Notes: generated by a model not told the origin, from the letters alone. 64,000 bases of DNA from Otis tarda (GCA_026413225.1 JAPMTP010000078.1:124001-188000), one strand, 5' to 3'; positions 1-12,805 are shown, counted from the stretch's first letter. Numbers and translations are program-made.

Positions 1-615
1 ACAAAAAATCACGAACGTCGGACGATTTTTCCCACACCAAATGTGCCAGCCACTCAAACCCTTGCTGCTCCTCAGCGGCCATTGACAGCGCACCTACAGC
101 AACAGAGACATTAAGGCTCCGGGCTTTCCCTGACGCACAGGGCTTCGACGTTTACCAACAGGTGCACGTGGGCGCCCTCTGAAAAAAAAACCCGAAAAAT
201 CATGAACATCGGACCATTGCTCCCAGAAAAAAAGTGCCGGACACTCAAGCTCTTGCTGCTCCTCAGCGGCCATTGGCAGCGCACCTACAGCACCACAGAC
301 ATTGGGGCTCCGGGCTTTCCCTGACGAACAGGGCTTCGACGTTTACAACCAGATGCACATGGGCGCCCACTGAAAAAAAACCCCGAAAAATCACGAACGT
401 CGGACCACTGCTCCCACACCAAAAGTGCCAGCCACTCAAGCTCTTGCTGCTCCTCAGCGGCCATTGGCAGTGCACCTACAGCAGCACAGACATTGGGGCT
501 CCGGGCTTTCCCTGACGAACAGGGCTTCGAAGTTTACCACCAGCTGCACATGGGCCCCCCCTGAAAAAAAACCCCGAAATATCACAAACGTCGGACCACT
601 GCTCCCACACCAAAA

Positions 616-1330
616 GTGCCAGCCACTCAAGCTCTTGCTGCTCCTCAGCGGCCATTGGCAGCGCACCCACAGCACCACAGACATTGGGGCTCCGGGCTTT
701 CCCTGACGAACAGGGCTTCGAGGTTTACCACCAGCTGCACGTGGTCGCCCCCTGAAAAAAAAACCCCAAAAATCATGAATGTCGGAAGATTGCTCCCACA
801 CCAAAAGTGCCAGCCACTCAAGCTCTTGCTGCTCCTCAGCGGCCATTGGCAGTCCACCTACCGGACCAGACACACTGGGCCTCCAGGCTTTCCCTGACGA
901 ACAGGGCTTCCACCTTTACCACCAGCTGCACGTGGGCGCTCACTGAAAAAAAAACCCCGAAAAATCACGAACGTTGGACAATTTCTCCCACACCAAAAGT
1001 GCCAGCCACTCAAGCTCTTGCTGCTCCTCAGCGGCCATTGGCAGCGCACCCACAGCACCACAGACATTGGGGCTCCGGGCTTTCCCTGACGAACAGGGCT
1101 TCGAGGTTTACCACCAGCTGCACGTGGTCGCCCCCTGAAAAAAAACCCCCAAAAATCATGAATGTCGGAAGATTGCTCCCACACCAAAAGTGCCAGCCAC
1201 TCAAGCTCTTGCTGCTCCTCAGCGGCCATTGGCAGTCCACCTACCGGACCAGACACACTGGGCCTCCAGGCTTTCCCTGACGAACAGGGCTTCCACCTTT
1301 ACCACCAGCTGCACGTGGTCGCCCCCTGAA
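616..1330 (+). repeat. Local dimer duplication inside the satellite
   Basis: Two adjacent monomers of different subtype repeat as a pair with a period of about 383 bp. The subtype with GCGCACCCACAGCACCACAG is followed by the one with CACCTACCGGACCAGACACA, and the pair occurs at about 650-880 and again at about 1,033-1,262. The same doubled pair is present at about 25,615-26,225, so the dimer formed before the 25-kb-scale duplication. This is the shortest higher-order period I can see in the forward array. Confidence 0.8.
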
Positions 1331-2444
1331 AAATAAGCCCGAAAAATCACAAACGTCAGACCATTGCTCCCACACCAAAAGTGCCAGCCACTCAAACCCT
1401 TGCTGCTCCTCAGCGGCCATTGGCAGTCCACCTACAGCACCACAGACATTGGGGCTCCGGGCTTTCCCTGACCAACAGGGCTTCGACGTTTACCACCAGC
1501 TGCACCTGGGCGCTCCCGGAAAAAAAAACCCAAAAAATGACGAACGTCGGACCATTGCTCCCATACCAAAAGTGCCAGCCACTCAAGCTCTTGCTGCTCC
1601 TCAGCGGCCATTGGCAGCGCACATACAGCAGCACAGACATTGGAGCTCCGGGCTTTCGCTGATGAACAGGGCTTCGACATTTATCACCAGCTGCACGTGG
1701 GTGCCGCCTGAAAAAAAAACTCGAAAAATCACGAACGTCGGACCATTGCTCCAACACCAAAAGCGCCAGCCACTCAAGCTCTTGCTGCTCCTCAGCGGCC
1801 ATTGGCAGCGCACCTATAGCAGCAGAGACATTGGGGCTCCGGGCTTTCCCTGATGAACAGGGCTTCGACGTTTACCACCGTCTACACGTGGGCACCCACT
1901 GAAAAAAACCCCTATAAATCACGAACGTCGGACCATTGGTCCCACACCAAAAGGGCCAGACACTCAAGCTCTTTTTGCTCCTCAGCGGTCATTGGCAGCG
2001 CACCTATAGCAGCACAGACATTGGGGGTCCGGGCTTTCCCTGACGAACAGGGCTTCGACGTTTACCACCAGCTGCACCAGGGCGCTCCCTGAAAAAAAAC
2101 CCCGAAAAATCACGAACGTGGACAATTGCTCCCACACCAAAATTGCCAGCCACTCAAGCTCTTGCTGCCCCTCAGCGGCCATTGGCAGCGCACCTACAGC
2201 AGCACAGACATTGGGGCTCCAGGCTTTCCCTGACGAACAGGGCTTCGACGTTTACCACCAGCTACACGAGGGCGCACCCTGAAAAAAAAACTTGAAAAAT
2301 CACGAACATCGGACCATTGCTCCCACACCAAAAGTGCCAGCCACTCAAGCTCTTGCTGCTCCTCAGCGGCCATTGGCAGTGCACCTACAGCAGCACAGAC
2401 ATTGGGGCTCCGGGCTTTCCCTGACGAACAGGGCTTAGACGTTT

Positions 2445-2449
2445 ACCAC
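2445..2449 (+). repeat. Target-site duplication, left, LTR copy 1
   Basis: The 5-bp word ACCAC precedes the LTR and recurs right after it at 3,592-3,596. Removing the LTR and one copy restores the uninterrupted satellite word GTTTACCACCAGCTGCAC. Confidence 0.93.
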
Positions 2450-3591
2450 TGTCTTAGTTCAGCCCTGATCAGGACCGGACTACGCAGTCTCTCTCTCACT
2501 CCCCACCCTCCGAAAGAACAGGGAGAGAAAATATAAGGAAAAACGGCTCGAGGTTTGAGATAAGGACGGGGAGAAATCCTTAAAGTTACCGTCACGGTCA
2601 AAACAGACTCAACTTGGGGAAAACTATTCATTTATTACTACAAACAGCAGGATAATGAGACAGAGAACAAGATAACCTCCATCCACCCCTCCCTCTTCCC
2701 AAGCTTAACTTTATCTCTACTACCTTCCCCCACCGAGCGGCACAGGGGGGAAGAGGGAATGGGGGTTGCAGTCAGTTCATCATACGTTGTTTCACGCCGC
2801 TGCTTCATGGTCGGGGGAAGAACTCCTCACATTCCTCCCCTGCTCCATCATGGGGTCCCACCCCTACGCCACAGTCCTTCGTGGAACTGCTCCGGCGTGG
2901 GTCATCTCTTCCACAGAGTGCAGTCTCTCCAGAACGGCTGTCCCAGCGGGCCCTCCACGGGCCACAGCCGCCTTCAGGCATCCACCTCCCCCGGTACGGG
3001 GTCCTTCACGGGCTCCAAGTGGATCTCTGCTCCTCCGTGCACCTCCATGGGCTGCAGGGGGACAACCTGCTCCACCATGGTCGTCACCACAGGCTGCAGG
3101 GGAATCTTGGCTAGGAGCCGCATTACTCCTCCCCTCCTTTCTGAACTGACCTTGGCGTCTGCAGCCGTTCCTCACTCACAACAGGGTGGTAGATGTCTCT
3201 CAGGATCTTTTTACATCTTATTCACTTCTCATCTCCTTTCCACTTCTTGCAGCCGGGCCGGACCAAGTCGGGCCCAGTCGGCTGCCTGGAGAGAGGCCAG
3301 AGGGTGAGGCCTGCAAGGCCCATGAGGCCTGCGCCTCCCCCTCTGCACCTCCGCCCCCGCTCAGCTTCTTCACATCTTCTCTTCTCTCTTTTTTTTTTTC
3401 TGTTTTCCCCTTCTAAATACGTTATCGCAGAGGCGTTATCATGGAACATTCTGCTACAAATCGGCTCGACCTTGGCCAGCAGCAGGTCCGCCCTAGGCCC
3501 GGCCGAGTCCACTGAACAAAGGGGAGCGACTTCTAGCAGTTTCCTGCAGAAGCTACCACCTTAGGCCCCCCTCACTAACAAAACCATGACA
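2450..3591 (-). mobile_element. Solo LTR of an avian-type endogenous retrovirus, copy 1
   Basis: This 1,142-bp non-satellite segment starts TGTCTTAG and ends CATGACA on the + strand. Read on the minus strand it is TGTCATGG...CTAAGACA, with TGTC/GACA inverted ends, and it is flanked by ACCAC on both sides. The only AATAAA lies on the minus strand (2,631-2,636), which favours that reading direction and leaves a long U3 of about 950 bp and about 180 bp of R plus U5. No primer-binding site, gag, pol or env follows on either side, only satellite, so it is a solo LTR. Five-bp duplications are usual for ERVL-like and some class I elements; assigning this one to a songbird family is from memory. Open frames inside it are short, overlap on both strands and resemble no retroviral protein I can recognise. 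Confidence 0.9.
2631..2636 (-). promoter_or_regulatory. Candidate polyadenylation signal AATAAA, LTR copy 1
   Basis: TTTATT on the + strand reads AATAAA on the LTR sense strand, about 180 bp from the LTR 3' end. A weak TATA-like AGATAAAG lies upstream on the same strand (about 2,710-2,717), but I cannot call a promoter from it. Confidence 0.6.
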
Positions 3592-3596
3592 ACCAC
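3592..3596 (+). repeat. Target-site duplication, right, LTR copy 1
   Basis: ACCAC directly after the LTR, matching 2,445-2,449. The monomer continues as CAGCTGCAC. Confidence 0.93.
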
Positions 3597-6500
3597 CAGC
3601 TGCACTTGGGCACTCCCTGAAAAAAACCCAAAAAATCACGAACGTCGGACGATTGCTCCCACACCAAAAGGGTCAGCCACTCAAGCTCTTGCTGCTCCTC
3701 AGCGGCCATTGGCAGCGCACCTACAGCAGCACAGACACTGGGGCTCCGGGCTTTCCCTGACGAACAGGGCTTCGACGTTTACCACCAGCTACACGTGGGC
3801 GCCCAGTGAAAAAAAATCCGAAAAATCACGAACGTTGGACGATTGCTCCCACACCAAAAGTGCTAGACACTCAAGCTCTTGCTGCTCCTCAGCGGCCATT
3901 GGTAGCGCACGTACAGCAGCGCAGACATTGAGGCTCCGGGCTTTCCCTGAGGAGCAGGGCTTCGACGTTTACCACCAGCTGCACGTGGGCGCCCCCTTAA
4001 AAAAAAAACTCGAAAAATCACGAACGTCGGACCATTGCTCCCCGCACCAAAAGGGCCAGCCACTCAAGCTCTTGCTGCCCCTCAGCGGCCATTGGCAGTG
4101 CACCTACAGCAGCACAGACATTGAGGCTCTGGGATTTCCCTGACGAACAGGGCTTCGACGTATACCACCAGCTACACTGGGGCGCCCCCTGAAAAAAAAC
4201 CCCGAAAGATCATGAACGTCGGACCATTGCTCTAACACCAAAAGGGCCAGACACTCAAGCTCTTGCTGCTCCTCAGCGGCCATTGGCAGCGCACCTACAG
4301 CACCACAGACATTGGGGCTCCGGGCTTTCCCTGACGAACAGGGCTTCGACGTTTACCACCAGCTGCACCAGTGCGCTCCCGGAAAAAAAAACCCCAAAAA
4401 ATCACGAACGTCGGACCATTGCTCCCACACCAAAAGTGCTAGACACTCAAGATCTTGCTGCTCCTCAGCGGCCATTGGTAGCGGACGTACAGCAGCACAG
4501 ACACTGGGGCTCCGTGCTTTCCCTGACGAACAGGGCTTCCACAGTTACCACAGTCTACACATGGGCGCCCCCTGAAAAAAACCCCGAAAAATCACGAACG
4601 TTGGACGATTGTTCCCACACCAAAAGTGCTAGACACTCAAGATCTTGCTGCTCCTCAGCGGCCATTGGTAGCGGACGTACAGCAGCACAGACATTGGGGC
4701 TCCGTGCTTTCCCTGACGAACAGGGCTTCCACAGTTACCACCAGCTGCACCTGGGCGTCCCCTGAAAATAACCCTGAAAAATCACGAACGTCAGACGATT
4801 GCTCCCACACCAAAAGTGCCAGCCACTCAAGCTCTTGCTGCTCCTCAGCGGCCATTGGCAGCGCACCTACCGCAGCACAGACATTGGGGCTCCGGGCTTT
4901 CCCTGACAAACAGGGCTTCAACGTTTACCACCAGCTGCACCAGGGCGCTCACTGAAAAAAAAACCCCAAAAAATCACGAACGTCGGACGATTGCTCCCAC
5001 ACCAGAAGTGCCAGCCACTCAAGCTCTTGCTGCTCCTCAGCGGCCATTGGCAGTGCACCTACAGCAGCACAGACATTGGGGCTCCGGGCGTTCCCTGACG
5101 AACAGGGCTTCGACGTTTACCACCAGCTGCACGTAGGTGCACCCTAAAAAATCCCCGAAATATCACGAACGTCGAACCATTGCTCCCACACCAAAAGTGC
5201 CAGCCACTCAAGCTCTTGCTGCTCCTCAGCGGCCATTGGCAGCGAACCTACAGCAGCACAGAGATTAGGTCTCCGGGCTTTCCCTGACAAACTGGGCTTC
5301 GACGTTTACCACCAGCTGCACCAGGGCGCCCCCTGAAAAAAACCCCAAGAAATAACGAACGTTGGACGATTGCTCCCACACCAAAAGTGCCAGCCACTCA
5401 AGCTCTTGCTGCTCCTCAGCGGCCATTGGCAATGCACCTACAGCAGCACACACACTGGGGCTCCGGGCTTTCCCTGACGAACAGGGCTTAGACGTTTACC
5501 ACCAGCTGCATGTGGGCGCCCACTGAAAAAAAAACCCCGAAAAATCACGAACGTCGGACCATTGCTCCCACACCAAAAGTGCCAGCCACTCAAGCTCTTG
5601 CTGCTCCTCAGCGGCCATTGGCAGCGCACCTACAGCAGCACAGACATTGGGGCCCCGGGCTTTCCCTGACGAACAGGGCTTCGACGTTTACCATCAGCTG
5701 CATGTGGTCGACCACTGAAAAAAAAACCCCGAAATATCATGAACGTCGGACGATTGCTCCCACACCAAAAGTGCCAGACACTCAAGCTCTTGCTGCTCCT
5801 CAGCGGCCATTGGCAGCGCACCTACAGCAGCACAGACACTGGGGCTCCGGCCTTTCCCTGACTTACAGGTCTTCAACGTTTACCGCCAGCTGCACGTGGG
5901 CGCACCCTGAAAAAAAACCCTGAAAAATCAGCAACGTCGGAAGATTGCTGCCACACCAAAAGTGCCAGCCACTCAAGCTCTTGCTGCTCCTCAGTGGCCA
6001 TTGGCAGCGCACCTACAGCAGCACAGACACTGTGGCTCTGGGGTTTCCCTGACGAACAGGGCTTCCACGTTTACCACCAGCTGCACCTGAGCGTCCCCTG
6101 AAAATAACCCCGAAAAATAACGAACGTTGGACGATTACTCCCACACCAAAAGTGCCAGCCACTCAAGCTCTTGCTGCTCCTCAGCGGACATTGGCAGTCC
6201 ACCTACCGCACCAGAGACATTGGGGCTCCGACTTTCCCTGACGAACAGGGCTTCAACGTTTACCGCCAGCTGCACGTGGGCGCTCACTGGAAAAAAACCC
6301 CGAAAAATCACCATCGTCGGAAGATTGCTGCCACACCAAAATTGCCAGCCACTCAAGCTCTTGCTGCTCCTCAGCGGCCATTGGCAGCGCACCTACAGCA
6401 GCACAGACACTGGGGCTCTGGGGTTTCCCTGACGAACAGGGCTTCCACGTTTACCACCAGCTGCACCTGGGCGCTTCCCAAAAAAAAACCCAAAAAATCA

Positions 6501-8167
6501 CGAACGTCGGACGATTGCTCCAACACCACAAGTGCCAGCCACTCAAGCTCTTGCTGCTCCTCAGCGGCCATTGGCAGTCCACCTACCGCACCAGAGACAT
6601 TGGGGCTCCGGGCTTTCCCTGACGAACAGGGCTTCGAAGTTTACCATCAGCTGCATGTGGGCGCCCACTGTAAAAAAACCCCGAAATGTCACGAACGTTG
6701 GACGATTGCTCCCACACCAAAAGTGCCAGACACTCAAGCTCTTGCTGCTCCTCAGCGGCCATTGGCAGCGCACCTACAGCACCACAGACATTGGGGCTCC
6801 GTGCTTTCCCTGACGAACAGGGCTTTCACAGTTACCACCAGCTGCACCTAGGTGTCCCCTGAAAATAACCCTGAAAAATCACGAACGTTGGACCATTACT
6901 CCCACACCAAAAGTGCCAGCCACTCAAGCTCTTGCTGCTCCTCAGTGGCCATTGGCAGTCCACGTACCGCACCAGAGGTATTGTGGCTCCGGTCTTTCCC
7001 TGACAAACAGGGTTTCGACGTTTACCACCAGCTGCACTTGATCGCTCCCTGAAAAAAAACCCCAAAAAATCACGAACGTTGGACGATTGCTCCCACACCA
7101 AAAGTGCCAGCCACTCAAGCTCTTGCTGCTCCTCAGCGGCCATTGGCAGCGCACCTACCGCAGCACAGACATTGGGGCTCCGGGCTTTCCCTGACAAACA
7201 GGGCTTCGACGTTTACCACCAGCTGCACGTAGGTGCACCCTAAAAAATCCCCGAAATATCACGAACGTCGAACCATTGCTCCCACACCAAAAGTGCCAGC
7301 CACTCAAGCTCTTGCTGCTCCTCAGCAGCCATTGGCAGTCCAACTACTGCACCAGAGACATTGGGGCTCTGGGCTTTCCCTGACGAACAGGGCTTCGATG
7401 TTTACCATCAGCTGCATGTGGGCGCCCACAGAAATAAAACCCCAAATAATCACGAACGTTGGACGATTGCTCCCACACCAAAAGTGCCAGCCACTGAAGC
7501 TCTTGCTGCTCCTCAGTGGCCATTGGCAGCGCACCTACAGCAGCACAGACATTGGGGCTCCCGGCTTTCCCTGAGGAGCAGGGCTTCTACGTTTACCACA
7601 GGCTGCACGGGGGCGACCCCTGAAAAAAAAACTCGAAAAATCACGAACGTCGGACCATTGCTCCCACACCAAAAGGGCCAGACACTCAAGCTCTTGCTGC
7701 CCTTCAGCGGCCATTGGCAGTGCACCTGCAGCACCACAGACATTGAGGCTCCGGGCTTTCCCTGACCAACAGGGCTTCGACGTTTACCACCAGCTGCACC
7801 TGGGCGCTCCCGGAAAAAAAAACCCAAAAAATGACGAACGTCGGACCATTGCTCCCATACCAAAAGTGCCAGCCACTCAAGCTCTTGCTGCTCCTCAGCG
7901 GCCATTGGCAGCGCACCTACAGCAGCACAGACATTGGGGCTCCGGGCTTTCCCTGACGAACAGGGCTTCGACGTTTACCACCAGCTGCACCAGGGCGCTC
8001 ACTGAAAAAAAAACCCAAAAAATCATGAACGTCGGACGATTGCTCCCACACCAGAAGTGCCAGCCACTCAAGCTCTTGCTGCTCCTCAGCGGCCATTGGC
8101 AGTGCACCTACAGCAGCACAGACATTGGGGCTCCGGGCTTTCCCTGACGAACAGGGCTTAGACGTTT

Positions 8168-8172
8168 ACCAC
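8168..8172 (+). repeat. Target-site duplication, left, LTR copy 2
   Basis: ACCAC, the same word at the same monomer position as in copy 1; its partner is at 9,314-9,318. Confidence 0.93.
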
Positions 8173-9313
8173 TGTCTTAGTTCAGCCCTGATCAGGACCG
8201 GACTACGCAGTCTCTCTCTCACTCCCCCCACCCTCCGAAAGAACAGGGAGAGAAAATATAAGGAAAAACGGCTCGAGGTTTGAGATAAGGACGGGGAGAA
8301 ATCCTTAAAGTTACCGTCACGGTCAAAACAGACTCGACTTGGGGAAAACTATTCATTTATTACTACAAACAGCAGGATAATGAGACAGAGAACAAGATAA
8401 CCTCCATCCACCCCTCCCTCTTCCCAAGCTTAACTTTATCTCTACTACCTTCCCCCACCGAGCGGCACAGGGGGGAAGAGGGAATGGGGGTTGCAGTCAG
8501 TTCATCATACGTTGTTTCACGCCGCTGCTTCATGGTCGGGGGAAGAACTCCTCACATTCCTCCCCTGCTCCATCATGGGGTCCCACCCCTACGCCACAGT
8601 CCTTCGTGGAACTGCTCCGGCGTGGGTCATCTCTTCCACAGAGTGCAGTCTCTCCAGAACGGCTGTCCCAGCGGGCCCTCCACGGGCCACAGCCGCCTTC
8701 AGGCATCCACCTCCCCCGGTACGGGGTCCTTCACGGGCTCCAAGTGGATCTCTGCTCCTCCGTGCACCTCCATGGGCTGCAGGGGGACAACCTGCTCCAC
8801 CATGGTCGTCACCACAGGCTGCAGGGGAATCTTGGCTAGGAGCCGCATTACTCCTCCCCCTCCTTTCTGAACTGACCTTGGCGTCTGCAGCCGTTCCTCA
8901 CTCACAACAGGGTGGTAGATGTCTCTCAGGATCTTTTTACATCTTATTCACTTCTCATCTCCTTTCCACTTCTTGCAGCCGGGCCGGACCAGAGTCGGGC
9001 CCAGTCGGCTGCCTGGAGAGAGGCCAGAGGGTGAGGCCTGCAAGGCCCATGAGGCCTGCGCCTCCCCCTCTGCACCTCCGCCCCCGCTCAGCTTCTTCAC
9101 ATCTTCTCTCTTTTTTTTTCTGTTTTCCCCTTCTAAATACGTTATCGCAGAGGCGTTATCACGGAACATTCTGCTACAAATCGGCTCGACCTTGGCCAGC
9201 AGCAGGTCCGCCCTAGGCCCGGCCGAGTCCACTGAACAAAGGGGAGCGACTTCTAGCAGTTTCCTGCAGAAGCTACCACCTTAGGCCCCCCCCTCACTAA
9301 CAAAACCATGACA
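8173..9313 (-). mobile_element. Solo LTR of an avian-type endogenous retrovirus, copy 2
   Basis: This 1,141-bp segment is nearly identical to 2,450-3,591. Differences seen by eye include two extra C in the run near 8,224, CGACTT for CAACTT near 8,333, ACCAGAGTCGGG for ACCAAGTCGGG near 8,990, a shorter pyrimidine tract near 9,100 (one CTTCTC unit lost and fewer T), and ACGG for ATGG near 9,160. Both ends carry the copy 1 target word ACCAC. Copies 1 and 2 are not the two LTRs of one provirus: each has its own pair of target duplications, and the 4.6 kb between them is satellite with no retroviral genes. Confidence 0.9.
8356..8361 (-). promoter_or_regulatory. Candidate polyadenylation signal AATAAA, LTR copy 2
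   Basis: TTTATT on the + strand; the same site as in copy 1 and unchanged. Confidence 0.6.
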
Positions 9314-9318
9314 ACCAC
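9314..9318 (+). repeat. Target-site duplication, right, LTR copy 2
   Basis: ACCAC following CATGACA, matching 8,168-8,172. Confidence 0.93.
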
Positions 9319-12300
9319 CAGCTGCACTTGGGCACTCCCTGAAAAAAACCCAAAAAAATCACGAACGTCGGACGATTGCTCCCACACCAAAAGGGCCAGC
9401 CACTCAAGCTCTTGCTGCTCCTCAGCGGCCATTGGCAGCGCACCTACAGCAGCACAGACACTGGGGCTCCGGGCTTTCCCTGACGAACAGGGCTTCGACG
9501 TTTACCACCAGCTACACGTGGGCGCCCAGTGAAAAAAAATCCGAAAAATCACGAACGTTGGACGATTGCTCCCACACCAAAAGTGCTAGACACTCAAGCT
9601 CTTGCTGCTCCTCAGCGGCCATTGGTAGCGCACGTACAGCAGCGCAGACATTGAGGCTCCGGGCTTTCCCTGAGGAGCAGGGCTTCGACGTTTACCACCA
9701 GCTGCACGTGGGCGCACCCTTAAAAAAAATACTCGAAAAATCACGAACGTCGGACCATTGCTCCCGCACCAAAAGGGCCAGCCACTCAAGCTCTTGCTGC
9801 CCCTCAGCGGCCATTGGCAGTGCACCTACAGCAGCACAGACATTGAGGCTCTGGGATTTCCCTGACGAACAGGGCTTCGACGTATACCACCAGCTACACT
9901 GGGGCGCCCCCTGAAAAAAAACCCCGAAAGATCATGAACGTCGGACCATTGCTCTAACACCAAAAGGGCCAGACACTCAAGCTCTTGCTGCTCCTCAGCG
10001 GCCATTGGCAGCGCACCTACAGCACCACAGACATTGGGGCTCCGGGCTTTCCCTGACGAACAGGGCTTCGACGTTTACCACCAGCTGCACCAGTGCGCTC
10101 CCGGAAAAAAAAACCCCAAAAAATCACGAACGTCGGACCATTGCTCCCACACCAAAAGTGCTAGACACTCAAGATCTTGCTGCTCCTCAGCGGCCATTGG
10201 TAGCGGACGTACAGCAGCACAGACACTGGGGCTCCGTGCTTTCCCTGACGAACAGGGCTTCCACAGTTACCACAGTCTACACATGGGCGCCCCCTGAAAA
10301 AAACCCCGAAAAATCACGAACGTTGGACGATTGTTCCCACACCAAAAGTGCTAGACACTCAAGATCTTGCTGCTCCTCAGCGGCCATTGGTAGCGGACGT
10401 ACAGCAGCACAGACATTGGGGCTCCGTGCTTTCCCTGACGAACAGGGCTTCCACAGTTACCACCAGCTGCACCTGGGCGTCCCCTGAAAATAACCCTGAA
10501 AAATCACGAACGTCAGACGATTGCTCCCACACCAAAAGTGCCAGCCACTCAAGCTCTTGCTGCTCCTCAGCGGCCATTGGCAGCGCACCTACCGCAGCAC
10601 AGACATTGGGGCTCCGGGCTTTCCCTGACAAACAGGGCTTCAACGTTTACCACCAGCTGCACCAGGGCGCTCACTGAAAAAAAAAACACCAAAAAATCAC
10701 GAACGTCGGACGATTGCTCCCACACCAGAAGTGCCAGCCACTCAAGCTCTTGCTGCTCCTCAGCGGCCATTGGCAGTGCACCTACAGCAGCACAGACATT
10801 GGGGCTCCGGGCTTTCCCTGACGAACAGGGCTTCGACGTTTACCACCAGCTGCACGTAGGTGCACCCTAAAAAATCCCCGAAATATCACGAACGTCGAAC
10901 CATTGCTCCCACACCAAAAGTGCCAGCCACTCAAGCTCTTGCTGCTCCTCAGCGGCCATTGGCAGCGAACCTACAGCAGCACAGAGATTAGGTCTCCGGG
11001 CTTTCCCTGACAAACTGGGCTTCCACGTTTACCACCAGCTGCACCAGGGCGCCCCCTGAAAAAAACCCCAAGAAATAACGAACGTTGGACGATTGCTCCC
11101 ACACCAAAAGTGCCAGCCACTCAAGCTCTTGCTGCTCCTCAGCGGCCATTGGCAGTGCACCTACAGCAGCACACACACTGGGGCTCCGGGCTTTCCCTGA
11201 CGAACAGGGCTTAGACGTTTACCACCAGCTGCATGTGGGCGCCCACTGAAAAAAAAACCCCGAAAAATCACGAACGTCGGACCATTGCTCCCACACCAAA
11301 AGTGCCAGCCACTCAAGCTCTTGCTGCTCCTCAGCGGCCATTGGCAGCGCACCTACAGCAGCACAGACATTGGGGCCCCGGGCTTTCCCTGACGAACAGG
11401 GCTTCGACGTTTACCATCAGCTGCATGTGGTCGACCACTGAAAAAACCCCGAAATATCATGAACGTCGGACGATTGCTCCCACACCAAAAGTGCCAGCCA
11501 CTCAAGCTCTTGCTGCTCCTCAGCGGCCATTGGCAGCGCACCTACAGCAGCACAGACACTGGGGCTCCGGCCTTTCCCTGACTTACAGGTCTTCAACGTT
11601 TACCGCCAGCTGCACGTGGGCGCACCCTGAAAAAAAACCCTGAAAAATCAGCAACGTCGGAAGATTGCTGCCACACCAAAAGTGCCAGCCACTCAAGCTC
11701 TTGCTGCTCCTCAGTGGCCATTGGCAGCGCACCTACAGCAGCACAGACACTGGGGCTCTGGGGTTTCCCTGACGAACAGGGCTTCCACGTTTACCACCAG
11801 CTGCACCTGAGCGTCCCCTGAAAATAACCCCGAAAAATAACGAACGTCGGACGATTACTCCCACACCAAAAGTGCCAGCCACTCAAGCTCTTGCTGCTCC
11901 TCAGCGGCCATTGGCAGCGCACCTACAGCAGCACAGACACTGGGGCTCTGGGGTTTCCCTGACGAACAGGGCTTCCACGTTTACCACCAGCTGCACCTGG
12001 GCGCTTCCCAAAAAAAAACCCAAAAAATCACGAACGTCGGACGATTGCTCCAACACCACAAGTGCCAGCCACTCAAGCTCTTGCTGCTCCTCAGCGGCCA
12101 TTGGCAGTCCACCTACCGCACCAGAGACATTGGGGCTCCGGGCTTTCCCTGACGAACAGGGCTTCGAAGTTTACCATCAGCTGCATGTGGGCGCCCACTG
12201 TAAAAAAACCCCGAAATGTCACGAACGTTGGACGATTGCTCCCACACCAAAAGTGCCAGACACTCAAGCTCTTGCTGCTCCTCAGCGGCCATTGGCAGCG

Positions 12301-12805
12301 CACCTACAGCACCACAGACATTGGGGCTCCGGGCTTTCCCTGACGAACAGGGCTTCAACGTTTACCACCAGCTGCACGTGGTCGCCCCGAAAAAAAAAAA
12401 TCGAAAAATCACGAACGTCGGACCCTTGCTCGCACACCAAAAGTGCCAGCCACTCAAGCTGTTGCTGGTCCTCAGCGGCCATTGGCAGCGCATCTACAGC
12501 AGCACAGACATTGGGGCTCCGGGCTTTCCCTGACGAACAGGGCTTCGAGGTTTACCACCAGCTGCACGTGGGTGCCCACTGAAAAAAAAACCGAAAAATC
12601 CAGTACGTCGGACGATTGCTCCACACCAAAATTGCCAGCCACTCAATCTCTTGCTGCTCCTGGGCGGCCATTGGCAGTGCACCTACAGCAGCACAGACAT
12701 TGGGGCTTCGGGCTTTCCCTGACGAACAGGGCTTCGACGTTTACCACCAGCTGCACAGGGAAGCCCCCTGAAAAAAAACCCTAAAAAATCACGAACGTAG
12801 AATGA

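Larger units (their letters stand above)
1..2449 (+). repeat. Satellite array, about 191-bp monomer, forward orientation (class A)
   Basis: About 13 head-to-tail monomers are present, with the same words recurring every 190-192 bp (CTCTTGCTGCTCCTCAGCGG, CCATTGGCAG, GGGCTTTCCCTGACGAACAG). The stretch ends inside a monomer at the target duplication of the first LTR. The first monomer (1-190) is the most diverged, with A-rich changes near 226-236 and an ACGCACAGGG form of the dyad. From about position 140 onward the block matches 25,104-27,411 monomer for monomer at an offset of about 24,964, so it is the start of a 25-kb-scale duplication. No gene is supported. The short open frames on both strands come from the stop-poor repeat and shift frame with each monomer. 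Confidence 0.97.
2450..8172 (+). repeat. Higher-order repeat unit of 5,723 bp: LTR plus about 24 monomers, copy 1
   Basis: The distance from the first base of LTR copy 1 to that of LTR copy 2 is 5,723 bp. The sequence after the second LTR repeats the sequence after the first at a constant offset of 5,722-5,723 bp for about 2.2 kb, subtype by subtype: for example, the GGTAGCGGACG pair near 4,480 and 4,670 is found near 10,200 and 10,390. This is a tandem unit in which a retroviral LTR has become part of the higher-order period. Confidence 0.9.
3592..8172 (+). repeat. Satellite array between LTR copies 1 and 2
   Basis: These 4,581 bp are about 24 forward class A monomers averaging 190.9 bp. 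Several subtypes can be told apart by the bases just before the A-tract: CACGTGGGCG, CACCAGGGCG, CACCTGAGCG and CACTTGATCG. A pair with GTGCTAGACACTCAAGATC and GGTAGCGGACGTACAGC lies at about 4,435-4,765. A subtype with CTCAGCAGCCATTGGCAGTC is at about 7,320. The first 3 kb recur at 9,314 onward (offset 5,722) and in part at 28,556 onward. No gene is present. Confidence 0.95.
8173..12345 (+). repeat. Higher-order repeat unit with LTR, copy 2, partial
   Basis: It follows copy 1 at an offset of 5,722-5,723 to about 11,830. There one whole monomer (copy 1 about 6,140-6,330, with CTCAGCGGACATTGGCAGTC and a CTCACTGGAAAAAAACC hinge) is missing, and the offset becomes 5,530. Correspondence stops near 12,345: copy 1 continues into a CTCCGTGCTTTCCC subtype, whereas this copy joins a different series that also occurs at about 37,290. 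The right boundary is approximate. Confidence 0.8.

Noticed and set aside
2708..2718. TATA box of the LTR
   Set aside because: AGATAAAG on the LTR strand is only a weak match and its distance to AATAAA does not settle it; left as a remark rather than a feature.
2759..3307. 182-codon open frame inside the LTR (also at 27,724-28,272)
   Set aside because: It lies antisense to the inferred LTR transcript, overlaps other frames on both strands, and resembles no gag, pol or env product. In copy 2 a small indel shortens it.
2450..9313. LTR copies 1 and 2 as the two ends of one provirus
   Set aside because: Each LTR has its own complete ACCAC pair, and the 4.6 kb between them is satellite without primer-binding site, polypurine tract or retroviral genes.
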